This document shows positions 37,101 to 48,359 of a stretch of DNA of 64,000 nucleotides, one piece after another (the stretch's first letter is position 1; each line of letters opens with the position of its first letter). Below the pieces are notes generated by a model, which ran no database searches, had not been told where the DNA came from, and worked only from the letters and a program-made list of their open reading frames with translations. Origin of the DNA: Corylus avellana (taxonomy: Eukaryota; Streptophyta; Magnoliopsida; Fagales; Betulaceae); assembly GCF_901000735.1 (NCBI RefSeq), contig NC_081547.1, positions 20,522,838 to 20,586,837 of the forward strand. Reading direction: 5' to 3'. Both the position numbers and the translations under genes were made by a program.

Positions 37101-38346
37101 CTTGTCTCGGACCTTATCAATCCTAATGCTACCTGGAATACCCCCCTCCTTCTCTCTACTTTTGACTTACATTGTGTTAGGGAAATCCTTAAAATCTCTA
37201 TCAGTCTTCTCCTTGTGCTGATTTTTTCTGGCCTCTCTCTTCATCTGGAAAATTTTCCACAAAATCAACTTACAAAATGATCAGCAGCCCCAGAGTTTCC
37301 TCTCAATCCTCCCCTCTTAGAACTTTCTCTTGGAAACTTTTATAGAACCTCAAGCTGAATGCCAGGCTCAAACTTTTCCTGTGGAAAATAATCTGGGACA
37401 TAATCCCTTCTAAAGCCAGACTTAAGTCTATTTTCCCAATCCTTCCTTCAGAGTCCCTTTGCCCCCTGTGCAAGTCTGAAGAAGATTCCCTTCCTCATTT
37501 ATTTTTCAGATGCTGCTTTGCACGTATAGCCTGGAGAAATCCCTTCTGGCCAGTGGACTCCATGGCCTGGTCCTCTATGAACCTCCCTAGTTGGATTAAG
37601 GGTATCTTCAATCCCCATATTACGTTGGCATTCCAAAAGCTGAGGTTCATCTTTTCTAAATTTATGCTGCTATTTTTTGTGATCTGTTATGGTTTAGCAG
37701 GAATAAAGCTCTACATGAAGGTGTCATTCCAAATATTGCCAAGCTAGCCTCTTCCATCAAAAAGACCACTTTATCTCATGCTGCAGCTTGGAATTCTGTT
37801 TCTCCTAGAGAAATAGAAGTCTGGTCCCCTCCCCAGGAAGGTTATCATAAGATCAACTTTGATACAACCATTAGAGAGAATTTCTCTGCTCAAGCAGCCG
37901 TATGCAGAGACCATAAAGGAAAAATCATCAAAGCTATCTCCATGATCAGTCCATCTTGCACTCCTAACAATGGGGAAGCTCTAGCAGCTCTGTTGGCAGC
38001 CACTCTAGCAGTGTCATTGAAGCTCAGCAACTTCACCATCGAAGGAGACTCTCTCATTGTCATCACAGCTCTTCAACATCCATTGATAATACAAGATTGG
38101 CATATGGAAAAGGCCATTAAAGATACCTTAGCTCTTCTTCCTCCTTCCCCTAAGTGGGAGGCAAAGAAGATTAACAGAAGTGCAAACTTCTGTTCCCATC
38201 ATTTGGCTTATTGGGCCGCGGCTAGAGTTCACTCTGGCTTCATTCCCATTTTCCTTTTTCTCCTCTCCCTCCTATTAACCGTAGTGGTGCTGCACCACCT
38301 TCTGTTTTCTTTCCCCCTTGAGGGTTGTATGCTCTCTTGTTTCTAA
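34199..38346 (+). pseudogene. LINE B ORF2 (endonuclease-RT-zf-RVT-RNase H), broken
   Basis: The first codon of the recognisable protein (K-I-L-S-W-N-C-R-G) is TTG at 34199, not ATG. A shift occurs around C runs at 34482-34530. The endonuclease keeps N, E (L-S-E-T-K), D (G-D-L-N) and S-D-H-H-P. An in-frame stop lies at 35350. Reverse transcriptase (35404-36522) keeps D-M-E-K-A-F-D, R-Q-G-D-P-L-S-P and the F-A-D-D box. Further shifts come near 36420 and after 37280. The zf-RVT C-P-L-C ... H-L-F-F-R-C is near 37460-37520, and RNase H is at 37830-38250 with its D, E and D positions recognisable. Confidence 0.9.
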
Positions 38347-38376
38347 TGCAAAGTTTGGTACAAAAAAAAGAAAAAA

Positions 38377-38389
38377 AAATGATTCTGTT
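38377..38389 (+). repeat. Target-site duplication, right copy (LINE B)
   Basis: Exact copy of 32346-32358, placed directly after the A-rich tail. Confidence 0.9.
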
Positions 38390-38889
38390 ATTACAATATA
38401 TATATATAGCAGATGATTTTTAAATATTTGAGTTCACCATATGATAACCTGTATATCTTGTACGTGTATTTATACTCACTACGTCGTACACTTACATTCG
38501 TATCTTTCCCACCTGTAAAACATGTATTGTTTCCTTGTTTATTCATCATTCAGTTTCACAAAATATTGTTTACAATAATTCTAAAATGTATTTCATGTGA
38601 GTTGTAGACATGCGCGTTTGATACATAAAATAGTTATGTTATGCGGAAAGAAAATAATAACAAGTACCTGCGTGAGTTTTTCTCAATTGGATCGTATGGT
38701 TCCTCCACAAAGTCCTTGTGAGGCTCCACAACCTCAAAATTTGAGAAACGACCTTAAGTTAGTCCTAAATGGTCATTTTGTCTACTCGGTTCATTTATCG
38801 TGTTGAACATTCATTCTATCTACTCTTCTCCATGTTAAAGTCTTTGTTTCTTCAAAAGTTATAAATTGTAGACCCAAAAACTAGCATGC
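38390..38889. other. Spacer, no gene seen
   Basis: AT-rich sequence with short ORFs that have no resemblance to known families. It may continue the repeat-like DNA left of LINE B, which LINE B interrupted. Confidence 0.4.
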
Positions 38890-39480
38890 AAAGGTTAGCT
38901 TGAAGATCTTCCCCATTGCTGCAACCCCAAATAAATAATATCATCCCATTTTGTAGGAGGGTCTACCATATTACACATTTTCGTAACATGCTTCCACTCT
39001 ACCGCTATAACCACAAGAGACAAGAGAAAAAACAAGTGATCCCTTATCTCTATCCCACTCCTACAAAAAGCACATTGTACATCACTCTTATAGCCCCATT
39101 TTAAAAGCTTATCCATGTAATCAAAGCATCCTTCATAGCCAACCAAGAAATAAAAGATTGTTTTGTGATTACTAATGAGAGCCAAATCAAGGACCATTAT
39201 TCCACTATACTCTGTTTTTCTCTAAGAGCATTCCAAGTTTCTAAACTTGTAAATTTCCCCAAGTTTGAAATCACTCAATTTGGGAGGTAAACAAAAAAAT
39301 TATAAGGTAAAATTTTCTTTTTAAACCTACTAGCCTGTAGCAACAAAATTTTTTGACCTCTAGCCCCTGCCTATAATAGTTTTCGACTTCATCCCTGTAT
39401 ATCTTTCTATCCAATTTTAATCAAACACAAGCTGCTCTGAAATATTTACTAACTGTTCAAACCTTGCTGGTTTCCAGTTC
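38890..39480 (-). mobile_element. Decayed LINE 3' fragment (minus)
   Basis: On the minus strand 39197-38895 reads L-L-K-W-G-Y-K-S-D-V-Q-C-A-F-C ... I-R-D-H-L-F-F, matching the zf-RVT region of LINE A (W-G-F-Q-G-D-V...C...D-H-L-F). Sequence to 39480 seems to be part of the same element. There is no poly(A) or target duplication. Confidence 0.65.
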
Positions 39481-39671
39481 CACTTACCAATGTTACCATC
39501 CTTAATGACAAATAGATGAATATAATATAATGATTTAGAGAATGAAATATAATTTTGGGTTTTAAAAAAAAAACATAGAGCATCATTAATTGTCTAAAAA
39601 AAAAAACACATGCACACATGCACACGCATGCACGCACACAAAGTAGAGTGAGAGTGAGAAATTTTGGGTGA

Positions 39672-39824
39672 ATGAGTTGGTCGTGGTCATGCATGGAAAC
39701 GATTCCCGAAGCGAATCAGATCAGCCCACTTCTCTTTGCTCTTCTTTACAGTTTGCCTCTGCCCTCCTTTACCCTTCTCCAAGAGAATGGAAGCCAGATC
39801 TTCCCAGAGAGAGAGATAAAGAGG

Positions 39825-39860
<36 letters not shown>

Positions 39861-40043
39861 TGGAACAGCAGCCGCAGCAGTAGTGGGGAGAAGGCAAAGA
39901 AAAGAAAAAGGAAAAAAGATGGTCAAAATGAAACCTCGAAGACTTGCTATTCTATCATAATCATCAAACTATCTTTATTGAAAGTCACCATTGGCCCTTT
40001 CCTTTTCTTTTTTGTTTTCTATTTGTTTATTTTTCAGCTTTGA
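39672..40043 (+). CDS. Hypothetical 123-aa ORF across a (GA)n repeat
   Basis: The ATG at 39672 opens a frame of 123 codons. The middle is an Arg-Glu repeat encoded by the GA microsatellite (39827-39857), and the end is Lys-rich and then hydrophobic. I recognise no family. It may be a leader or first exon of an unseen transcript, or chance coding around the repeat. No downstream exon could be matched. Confidence 0.2.
39827..39857. repeat. (AG)n microsatellite
   Basis: About fifteen AG units. Confidence 0.9.
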
Positions 40044-40424
40044 AATATATTCTTCTTGTATATTTATAGAAGTAGGAGAAAAAGAATATCAAGTGTAATT
40101 AATGATCCTCGGGGGTCTTGGCAAATTAAATAGTGACACCAAGAATATTCATCCAAAAAATATATATATATATATGGGACACCAAGAATCTTGCTTTGCC
40201 AGATACATTTACTTACATTGATAATTCAGCACACCACCATGTTTTGTTGTATGCTTAATATATCCCACGATGCCAAAAGGCATTTTGGGTCTGTTGTTCT
40301 AATTTGAGAGATGGTGAAAGTTTGGTTTAATCAGATCCATAGTTTCAAGGATGTCGACATCAAGATTGAGTTTGATTTATTTATTGAGACTCGAAAATGA
40401 TCATCTTCATTTTATGATTAGGAA

Positions 40425-40720
40425 TTATAGTTGGCGCATTGAGTGCGGAGTGGAAGAAGAGATCGAGGAGACTCTCGAACAAGAAAAATGATTCAACGAC
40501 TTCGAAAGAATTGAACGAGGAGTTGTACGAGGTGAACATCTCATGTACGGTTTTGTAGAGTGACAGTAAGGGTAACTTATTTGTAAACTTTTCCACTATC
40601 ATCCCAAATAACTAAACTCTGCCTTACGTAAAGCTGCCAGAGTACGCTTAACTTTTGGATTTGAAATCATTGTTGATATATCTAGTATTGGTAATAATTT
40701 ATAATATTGACACGTCTTTT
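40425..40720 (+). pseudogene. rps12: Plastid-derived insertion: 3' half of rps12 trans-intron plus exon 2 start (NUPT)
   Basis: The segment from about 40425 reads like the 3' half of the trans-spliced group II intron of plastid rps12. It includes domain V-like sequence (GAGGAGTTGTACGAGGTG ... CTCATGTACGG, 40516-40553), then exon 2 from 40595. Exon 2 codons 'A-L-R-K-x-A-R-V-R-L-T-x-G-F-E-I' are visible at 40622-40670. A small deletion near 40605 shifts the frame, and stops follow, so it is a nuclear pseudogene of chloroplast origin. The identification rests on recalled plastid rps12 sequence. Confidence 0.85.
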
Positions 40721-42422
40721 AAAATGTTTAAATAATGTAAAATCATGTACACAGTTAAATCTATGCACCAACTTTATATATATCCTTATCATAAAATAGC
40801 ATTTGAAATGAATAAGATCCTAATCCATGACCAGAAAACAATATTGCAATAATTTGCTGACGTCTAAATAGACAGATTGTATGATTGAGCTAGGAACATG
40901 AATGGTGGTGTTAATGATTAAAACTCAAACCTTTTCTGGGAGCTGTGAAAATTAGGGTTTTCTTTAATTAATTGTAAAGGAATAAGGGAATATTCATAAT
41001 TGTAAAGCAACAAGTATTTTTTCCAACATATTGACTGTGCAATTTTTGTGATTCCCAAAGAAGAATTGAAAGAGATCGATCACTTAACCCCTCGTGGTTA
41101 TATTGGGATAAGCTGTGGCCCTAGCTCCTGCTCATGGGTTATTATGTTTAGAATATTCATGACATGGTAAAAATTAAATTGTTGATTGATTCCACATTGT
41201 CCAATAACTTGCAGCCATGTGGCAATGTATATATTTTGTTGGTGGGTCTTAATTAGGGTACATTTTTTCTTGTGGGGTAGTGCTATTAATTTGGCCATGC
41301 ACTAAGTGGATGAGGGTCCCCAAATACAATGGTCAAATTGCCTTTTAAGGGTTCAAGGTTCCTTTTGTGGGTCTTGTTATGTTGGGTTACCTAGCTAGCT
41401 ATGGTTGTGCTCATCTTTGCTAAACTTATTTCAGCCTGATTGAGCAACTCCTTAAATGGTACTAGCTAGCTATATTCCTTCACATTCCTTTAACTTGATG
41501 TTTTTTTTAATGGTTCAGATTTAACGTGCAATTCATTGCATGCTTATTGATGAATTAACAAAAGTTTACTTTAGACTCAATAAATAAATAAATAATTTGC
41601 TTAGAAAAAAAATATTTGTCTATATTAGTCAAAATAATTATTGAAAAAGTACAAATATCTACTTTTTAGCTACTCATTTTCTACACATATCCTACTTTCT
41701 ATTTTTTTTTTAAAAAAAATTTATTGGTTTCTTTTCTTTGTCAAGAATGGCAAACAGCAGGATTTCTACTCTTGTTTTATTCTATTATTTATTTTATCCT
41801 TTTTTTTTTTTCCCGGTAAGAGTTTCCAACCTTTTTATTGCAAATTTATCTTCTTCTTTTTTGAGCTCTTATAGAAAACTGATATCACATGAAATACAAC
41901 GTTTTGGTTTTGACATGTATTTTGAGTAAATTGAAAATTGATTTGGTAGACACCACATTAATAAATAAATAAAATAAAATAAAATAAAATAAAATAAATA
42001 AAATAAACTTTTTGTAGTGAGAGAGAGTGAAAGAAAGAGGGGGAGAGAAAATGATAAAAAGCTTTTTGTAGAGTAAGCAGAAGAGCTTATGTACTGCTCT
42101 CACTATAAGAAAAAAAAATATTATAGTAGCTACTTAGTTGGACACAAAAAATAACTCACAATAGTTAAATTTAATTATTATAATCCGCCATTTGCTTATT
42201 CTGCTGTGAATGCTCTTAGTATGCTCCTAGCATGTTCTTATTGGTCCAAATTGCCTCCTATTTCATCAATGAGACTAAAGTGTCTGTACTGGTTAGTTGA
42301 ATATATATATATATATATATAACTATTTTTATTTTATAAAAACACTTTTTAACAGGAATAATCATATGGTCTGATTGCATTTGAATATTTGTCATGTATG
42401 CAATCTTTATATCATGTTCATT
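40721..42422. other. AT-rich spacer with simple repeats
   Basis: There is no gene. (AAAAT)n/(AAAT)n sequence occupies 41959-42006. Short CACTA-end-like motifs occur (TTTTTGTAGTG at 42009-42019, CACTATAAGAAA at 42101), but no complete element can be delimited. Confidence 0.5.
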
Positions 42423-42700
42423 CACTACAAAAAATTCATTTTTTCTTGACTACCCGTTTTTGATGTGTCAGGAAGCCTGACATGTCACTAAATTTTATTG
42501 ACGTGTGTCCAACATTAAAAATAAAGGTGTCACTAATGGAGATTTTTTTACATGTCACTGTTTGCCACGTTAGAAACTGGTGACGTGGCAAACAGTGGCA
42601 CGTCAAAAAATCTTTTTGATTTTTTGATGTGTCATGTTTTGACACGTCAATAAAAATATTGACGTGTTAATTTCAATATTGAACTTTACCTTCATTTTGA
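42423..42700 (+). mobile_element. CACTA-like end with subterminal ACGTG repeats
   Basis: CACTACAAAAAATTC at 42423 is the typical start of plant CACTA (En/Spm) elements. The next 250 bases carry at least six copies of ACGTG/CACGT in both orientations (GACGTG near 42500, 42587 and 42661, CACGTC near 42600 and 42645), like subterminal transposase sites. The opposite end (TTGTAGTG) was not found to the right, so the element is incomplete or too diverged. Confidence 0.5.
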
Positions 42701-42719
42701 TTTGGGTCGTCTCAATTAG

Positions 42720-43110
42720 GGTGATATAGAAGAGCTGTTATTAACAGTTAATAATTATTAGTTGCCACTAACTGCAAACTGTGTAACTGCATAGGTGAGC
42801 AATTGGCCTTTTCAAACTAACCGCTTAGGACGGTGCATGCGGTTAGAGGTGGTAGGGTTGGTGAAGGCAATTATTCCAAGTATATATATAAAAAAAGGCC
42901 CAAAAGATCAAAATAGGCTCAAAAGGCCCACACCTAACAAATGATTACCATGGTATGGTTTGAGAATAAATAACCGCTAATTGGCAGTGAAGACGGTTGA
43001 TAACCACCCGCTCTAGATAGGCGGTGTGGTTACTCAAAACCGCTAATTAATTGCCTAAGGAGATGCAGTTAGCAGATACAGTCAATAACAGTTAATCGCA
43101 ACCGCCTATA
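42720..43110. repeat. Repeat with AACCGC/GCGGTT motifs
   Basis: Motifs AACCGC and GCGGTT recur in both orientations (about 42820, 42840, 42972, 43020, 43040, 43098), resembling the inside of the hAT-like MITE at 12287-12523. Clear terminal inverted repeats are not visible. No gene is present. Confidence 0.35.
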
Positions 43111-43542
43111 CAACCCAAAGCTCAATTTGCGAGTACTTAAAATCAGTGCACTAAACATAACCTAATTAATTAGGATCTTCTCAAAGCCCTTCTTAAAATC
43201 AGAGAGAAAAAATAAAAAAATAAAAGAAAGGAAAGAAAGAAATACTTCCAAGGAAGAAAATCATGTAAAGAAGAGCAGCACTCATCCATATATAGTTGAA
43301 AGTGTCTACATGCATGCAGTAGTCGTTCAGATACCCTAAAAGAAGGTGGTGTTAGTGTGTAGCCAAAGCATTTATTCAAAATTCAAAGTATCCTTTGGAA
43401 TCGTAGCCGGAATTTTTTCTTTTTCTCTTTTTTCTCCTTTAGAATTTGTTGATTCCCATTTATCAAGGTTGCCAGTTGAGAGCACCAAAAAAGTACGTAC
43501 ACGGCCCTCCATTTATTCCCTTTATCTCCTCCCTAATCTCCC

Positions 43543-43551
43543 TATATAAAT
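43543..43551 (+). promoter_or_regulatory. TATA box of the RanBP2 zinc-finger gene
   Basis: TATATAAAT lies in a CT-rich region. A transcription start about 30 bases downstream (near 43575) would give a leader exon ending at 43652. Confidence 0.65.
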
Positions 43552-43652
43552 ACCCCCCACATTCTTCCATTCCTTCACCAATCCTCCCTTCTTCATCACC
43601 TTCTCATTTTTATATTTATATTTTTATATATTTCAACTCACATTTTCTTCAG

Positions 43653-44093
43653 GTTTGTTCTTTCATACCTATAATGCTTTTAGAAATCTTGCTTCTCTCA
43701 CATTTTCCTTCTGAATCTTGGCTTCTTAATCACGTAACATTTCCTTTTATCAAAATTATTGTTTCTTTCAATATTATTTATATATAAAGTGCGGTGTTTT
43801 TTTTATCAAAATTTGGAAAGTGAGGTGTTCAAGAATATTAAGAGTACGTTTGATACGTGCAGAATAATTATTCTCTTAGTACATACTTAAAATATTATAT
43901 TTTAATGTTATGTGTGGGCTCGAACTTTAAACCTAACATATAATTATATGTTTAATTAAAATGAAAAGCAAAATGTAAGATAGCAGCTAATTTAGTTGAG
44001 GTTTTAATAGATTATAAAAAGTAATATATGTTAATATATATAGTTTTGAATTGATTATTGAAAAGCACTGATCCAAGAGCTAATTGGATGCAG
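43653..44093 (+). other. Probable 5'-UTR intron of the RanBP2 zinc-finger gene
   Basis: The donor GTTTGT follows TTTTCTTCAG at about 43652, and the acceptor ...GGATGCAG ends at 44093. This leaves GAAAG before the start codon at 44099. The distance from the TATA box to the ATG (about 550 bases) and the AT-rich filling favour an intron. Exact ends are inferred. Confidence 0.6.
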
Positions 44094-44098
44094 GAAAG

Positions 44099-45050
44099 AT
44101 GAGCAGGCCCGGCGATTGGAATTGTAGGTCATGCCAACACCTCAACTTCCAGAGGCGTGATTCGTGCCAACGTTGCGGGGATCCTAAGTCGGGTGACTTT
44201 GGAGGCTTTGGTGGGAGAGGCGGATCGTCAGCCTTTGGATTCACCGGGTCGGATGTCCGGCCGGGTGACTGGTACTGCACTGCCGGAAACTGTGGGGCGC
44301 ACAACTTCGCTAGCCGTTCTAGCTGCTTCAAGTGCGGCACGTTTAAGGATGACTCCGCTGGAGGCTACGATAGTGACATTTCACGCTCAAGAGGTTTCGG
44401 TGTTGGTGGCGGTGGAGGTGGTGGCGGTGGCGGCGGCGGAGGAGGACGACCTGGATGGAAGTCTGGTGATTGGATTTGCACCAGGTGATGAAATAATATT
44501 GATGCATAATTAATTTGTTAACATGATCCGCAACTACTGAAGTAGCACGTTTGTTTAATTTCCTTTGCCACAATGGTGGGCTAGCTTTGTATGTACAACA
44601 TTTGCTTTTGGCCTTGACCAATTCCACTATCTTTGACTGCTTTTACAAGTTAATTACATATACTTTATCGTTTGATTTCTAAAAGGAATGGAACAGAATC
44701 CTCTTTATATTAAATAAAATAGATTATATTTATTTTATGGTCAGAATTAAAAACCGACATTATGTTACATAGTTAAATGCAAAAATTTTAAATCCTTCAA
44801 ATTTGTTTAAGCAAGTTAAATCTCATGCATATATATATATAAGACTTTTTTCGCAATGTGCTGCTCGAAATCCTAATCCAAAATGGGTACTATCAATTTC
44901 TTTTTATATTATATAATTAATTATAATCTGCTTGCAATGAAATAATGAATGAATTGTTTTGTTTGATTGAACAGGTCGGGATGCAATGAACACAACTTCG
45001 CCAGCAGAATGGAGTGTTTCAGATGCAATGCCCCAAGGGACTCCTACTAA
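44099..45050 (+). CDS. Protein with three RanBP2-type zinc fingers, 153 aa, 2 coding exons
   Basis: Coding exons 44099-44484 and 44975-45050. Each finger follows W-x-C-x(2,4)-C-x3-N-x6-C-x2-C: W7/C9/C12/N16/C23/C26; W58/C60/C65/N69/C76/C79; W125/C127/C132/N136/C143/C146. The intron falls inside the Arg129 codon, in the third finger. Residues 101-116 are almost all Gly, encoded by a GGN run (44399-44441). The family is plant-conserved (M-S-R-P-G-D-W-N-C start); such fingers commonly bind single-stranded RNA, and a regulatory RNA-binding role is inferred. An upstream in-frame TTG is not used as start because it lies in the presumed intron. Confidence 0.92.
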
Positions 45051-45250
45051 ATTTCAAGTCTTTATCCAATTTTGGGTGAGAATGCCCTATCCAATAATTA
45101 ATTTAATTAATGGGTAATTAATTACAAGTTAATTAATATTAAATATTAATTGGGTTTAATTATTTGCAGGCAAGCAAGAGAGAGCATATCATAGACGACT
45201 ATCACTAGTACTTTTCCTTCATTATTATTTCTTTGGATTGCAAGGGGGTG
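45051..45250 (+). other. 3' UTR of zinc-finger gene with possible intron
   Basis: After the stop, a GTGAGA donor-like site (about 45076) and a TTGCAG acceptor-like site (about 45170) suggest a short 3'-UTR intron. This is weak evidence from splice motifs only. Confidence 0.3.
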
Positions 45251-45732
45251 ATCTTATGCTTCACAAGCAGCTGGAGAGAGCATATATACCTCAGCATTTT
45301 GCTAAGCTTCTTCCTATAGAAACTATATAACAATCTAGTTGGAGTGTTTTGAACTATCTACCATATCTTTTGTGTTCTTTTGAGTTTCTTTATTAATGCA
45401 TGTATGGCCCACGTTTTATTTTATTTTCTTTTATAATGGAAATTTATTTCTATCTCTATCTCTTTTTATTTCATGATTGAAAAATGATGCACAACTCTCT
45501 CTCTCTCTCATAATGTGATGGACTAAACTTCATAAAGACGTAACTTTTAAAATCATAATATTCACGCTTAAACTAACATCTTAATTGAAGGCCTTGATGG
45601 TGCTTTAACCACTCATGAGCATCAACCAAATTTAAATGTATCCGCTAGACAATTGATACTTGCCAATGACAATCCACCGCTGCTTCGATCACAAGGATTT
45701 GTTTTTCATTTTAAGCGAGATTAAGAAAAACT

Positions 45733-45880
45733 CACTATAAAAAATGATGAATTAGTGACGTGTATACTGTTCATCATTTTTTGCCACGTTACTATTTCGT
45801 GACGTGGCAGTAGTAGACACGTTACCAAAGAAAAAGGTAACGTGTCAGTTTAGTATATATTGTCACATCATTTATTATTA
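45733..45880 (+). mobile_element. Second CACTA-like end
   Basis: CACTATAAAAAATGATGAA at 45733 is followed by GTGACGTGT, TGCCACGTTAC, GTGACGTGGCAG, ACACGTTACC and GTAACGTGTC. This is the same arrangement and orientation as at 42423. It is a family member, not the other end of that element. Confidence 0.5.
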
Positions 45881-48359
45881 TTATTGTTTAAATGTGATAT
45901 TATGTACACCGTTAAATACAACAAAACTAATTTTAAACCGTGAAATGATTTTTTCTTTGTTTCTCTTTCCCGAAGCTTTAGGTTTAACACATGCGAAAGA
46001 ATAATAATTAAGGTCAAGATTCAAAAAATAGTAAGAACATGAAGAGAAGAAAACAACAGTTTAATTTGTTCTTGCGGTTCCCGCGGCCTCCGAATTAATC
46101 TGTACTATTTTGGAGAGAACATTTTGGTGAGCATGAGAGGAAAATTTTGAATTATTTTCTTCCGTCTTTCTTTTCTCTTTTCTTTCTCATTTGCAAATTC
46201 CCAAACCATGAAAAAGGAGAAAACTTTCCCTTTTGCTTTTCTCTCGTGGCAAACCAAAATCTTTGCCCCCACTGATCTGTAGATTATAATTATTTGCTAC
46301 TACTATAAGTTTTGAGTAATTAAAGAAGGAATTAAAAGAAAGAGTTTTAGGAGTATGTCTCTTTTTGACTTAGTTTACCGGAAAACTTCACATACCACCC
46401 TCTTATGTATAAACGCTTTTGCATTTATACCGCATCAAAGTTTAAAAATTGGCTATTTCGGTAGCCCATGTTTTTAGGTCATTTTAATTATACCCATACC
46501 ATTAGGGCTTAAGATTAAATCAGATGATAAACTGTGAAATGCTTCTTATATCATTGTAAAACTAAAAAAATACAAAGGTACCTTTAATTTTTTTTTTAAA
46601 AAAAAAAAAAAAAGAAAAGAAGAAAGCTCTACAACTTGTGTTCTATATATATATATATATATATTTATTTATTTATTTATTTATTTTAATGGGAGTACTT
46701 TGGGGATTTTGACATCCTCTATTAGGATTTAATAGAAAATCATAGCTAGCTATTACATGGGAACGGGGAACCCAACATTACAAATTTTAAAAAAAATGAT
46801 TGCAAAAGCTCTTAAACATCCAGAGTAAGTGATGTTTTTCCTAATAATGGGTAAAGAAAACAATGGGTCACCTCCTAGCGAGTTTGTTTTCTTTATATAT
46901 AGATATTAAGGGTACAGTTATAGTTCTATAAATTTCATGGGACATAATGGACATTTTATATCGTGTGGGGGGTTGAGTGATCTACTCATTATCTGACTTA
47001 TCAAAAATTCCTAACGGAAGGAGACATTGCAAATAGAATAGTAGATTGAGAGAGATGAGTTAATTTCCCCTATAATTTTCATGAAAGGTGCAGTTTTCCC
47101 ATTTGTTGCAATGTTTTCTCTCACATTAGTACTTAAAGATTGATTAAATCAAGTTAAAAAGGTGTTCTATAAGATGTTTAATTCATATTTGTTTTAGATC
47201 TCAATGCAAGTTGGCTTGTACTAATTACATGAATGAAAAGGAAATAGGATATGCTTTTACAAATCACTTGTAAAATGCATTTTTTCACCTTGGATTCCCT
47301 TGATTGACCTCTCATGTGTATCTTTAGAAAGTAAACCTAAACCTAGCAAAAGCATTATATGCACAGCTGTCTCCTCCAGCACTCCATCTCCCTGCCATGG
47401 CTTTAATTAAGCAAGATTCTTGTCTTCCTTTTAGACATGCTTTTTATGTTACTTAGTGTTGCTCCAGCTCTGTCCCATTCTATCTACTAAACCAGTTATA
47501 TGGCATGTCAAAAGGGACCCAGGATGTCCTCCTAGTTGCATAAAGTAAGGTATATTGAGCTCTTTTTGAATATTATCCCATGAAAAGGCATTAAATTATG
47601 GAATATATTATCATAAAGACAGGCATCTTATAGACACTTTTTCCCATCAAAAGGACATTTTTCGTATGCATGGCTTGCCAAAACTAGGAGCACTTATTTC
47701 GTTGTTTGGTTTAAATGTTTAATTGCCCATATTTTGAAATCCAAAGTCAAATTGGAATGGTAAACAAAGGGATTCATTCAGTTGATGCAGATTTTTGGAC
47801 TGCTGGACTGGCGATGCTTAAGTTAGTAGGTTGTTGTCTTAGAGGAGCTGAATGTAGAGAGAGCAAAAGGGGGAGAATGTCCGTACTTGCAAAGGTAGAG
47901 ATGTGTGCCTTTTATAAGGCTTCTCCTTGCTTTGGTAGGTAAGGCTTGTAAGGCTAGGGAGGCCTTACAACTTGGAAGGCGACGCTCCCATTTAGGCTTG
48001 GTTTATTTTTGGGGAGTCTCTTAATGACTTTTTCCCTACATGAATGAGTTGAGGATAGCCTGCAGGTGGATGATTAATGAAGGGATTCCATTCCTCATGA
48101 GGGTGATTAGCGTATCACCACCGGCAATGATTGGGAGAGTTTTCCTCCAACTTAGTTGATGAAATTGACATGTATTTCTTAACATGTGAAATATATATAT
48201 ATATAATAGCCTATGAGAATGAGGTTTCATAGAAGCATGCCTTCAATGTACGTTTGGAAATATTAAAGCATGCAACACATGTATAAATGTAACCCACTTC
48301 ATCATTATCTGCCAAATATGGAGACTTCTCTCTTGTGATCTAGCACCATATTAGTAAAA
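45881..48359. other. Spacer with simple repeats, no gene seen
   Basis: AT-rich, with (TA)n and (TTTA)n at about 46646-46686. An ORF at 47715-47942 (75 codons) has no recognisable family. No RNA gene was found. Confidence 0.5.

Larger units (their letters stand above)
32359..38376 (+). mobile_element. Full-length L1/RTL-type LINE (LINE B)
   Basis: The element is about 6.0 kb: CT-rich 5' leader, ORF1 (32500-33807), ORF2 (34199 to about 38346) with endonuclease, reverse transcriptase, zf-RVT and RNase H, and an A-rich tail (38362-38376). Flanking 13-bp direct repeats without a mismatch mark a target-primed insertion. ORF1 is open, but ORF2 carries frameshifts and stops, so it is not autonomous now. 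The perfect duplication suggests a fairly young insertion. Confidence 0.93.

Noticed and set aside
43446..43787. 113-codon plus-strand ORF over the zinc-finger gene promoter
   Set aside because: It covers the TATA box, leader and presumed intron and has low-complexity composition; no sign of coding.
44084..44098. Upstream TTG start giving five extra residues for the zinc-finger protein
   Set aside because: Not an ATG and located at the presumed intron acceptor; the ATG at 44099 starts the conserved M-S-R-P-G-D-W sequence.
44157..44513. Alternative frame within the zinc-finger exon
   Set aside because: It overlaps a well-supported coding exon; open only because of GC-rich codon structure.
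42423..45745. One large CACTA element bounded by the ends at 42423 and 45733
   Set aside because: Both ends have the same orientation; a CACTA element needs inverted ends.
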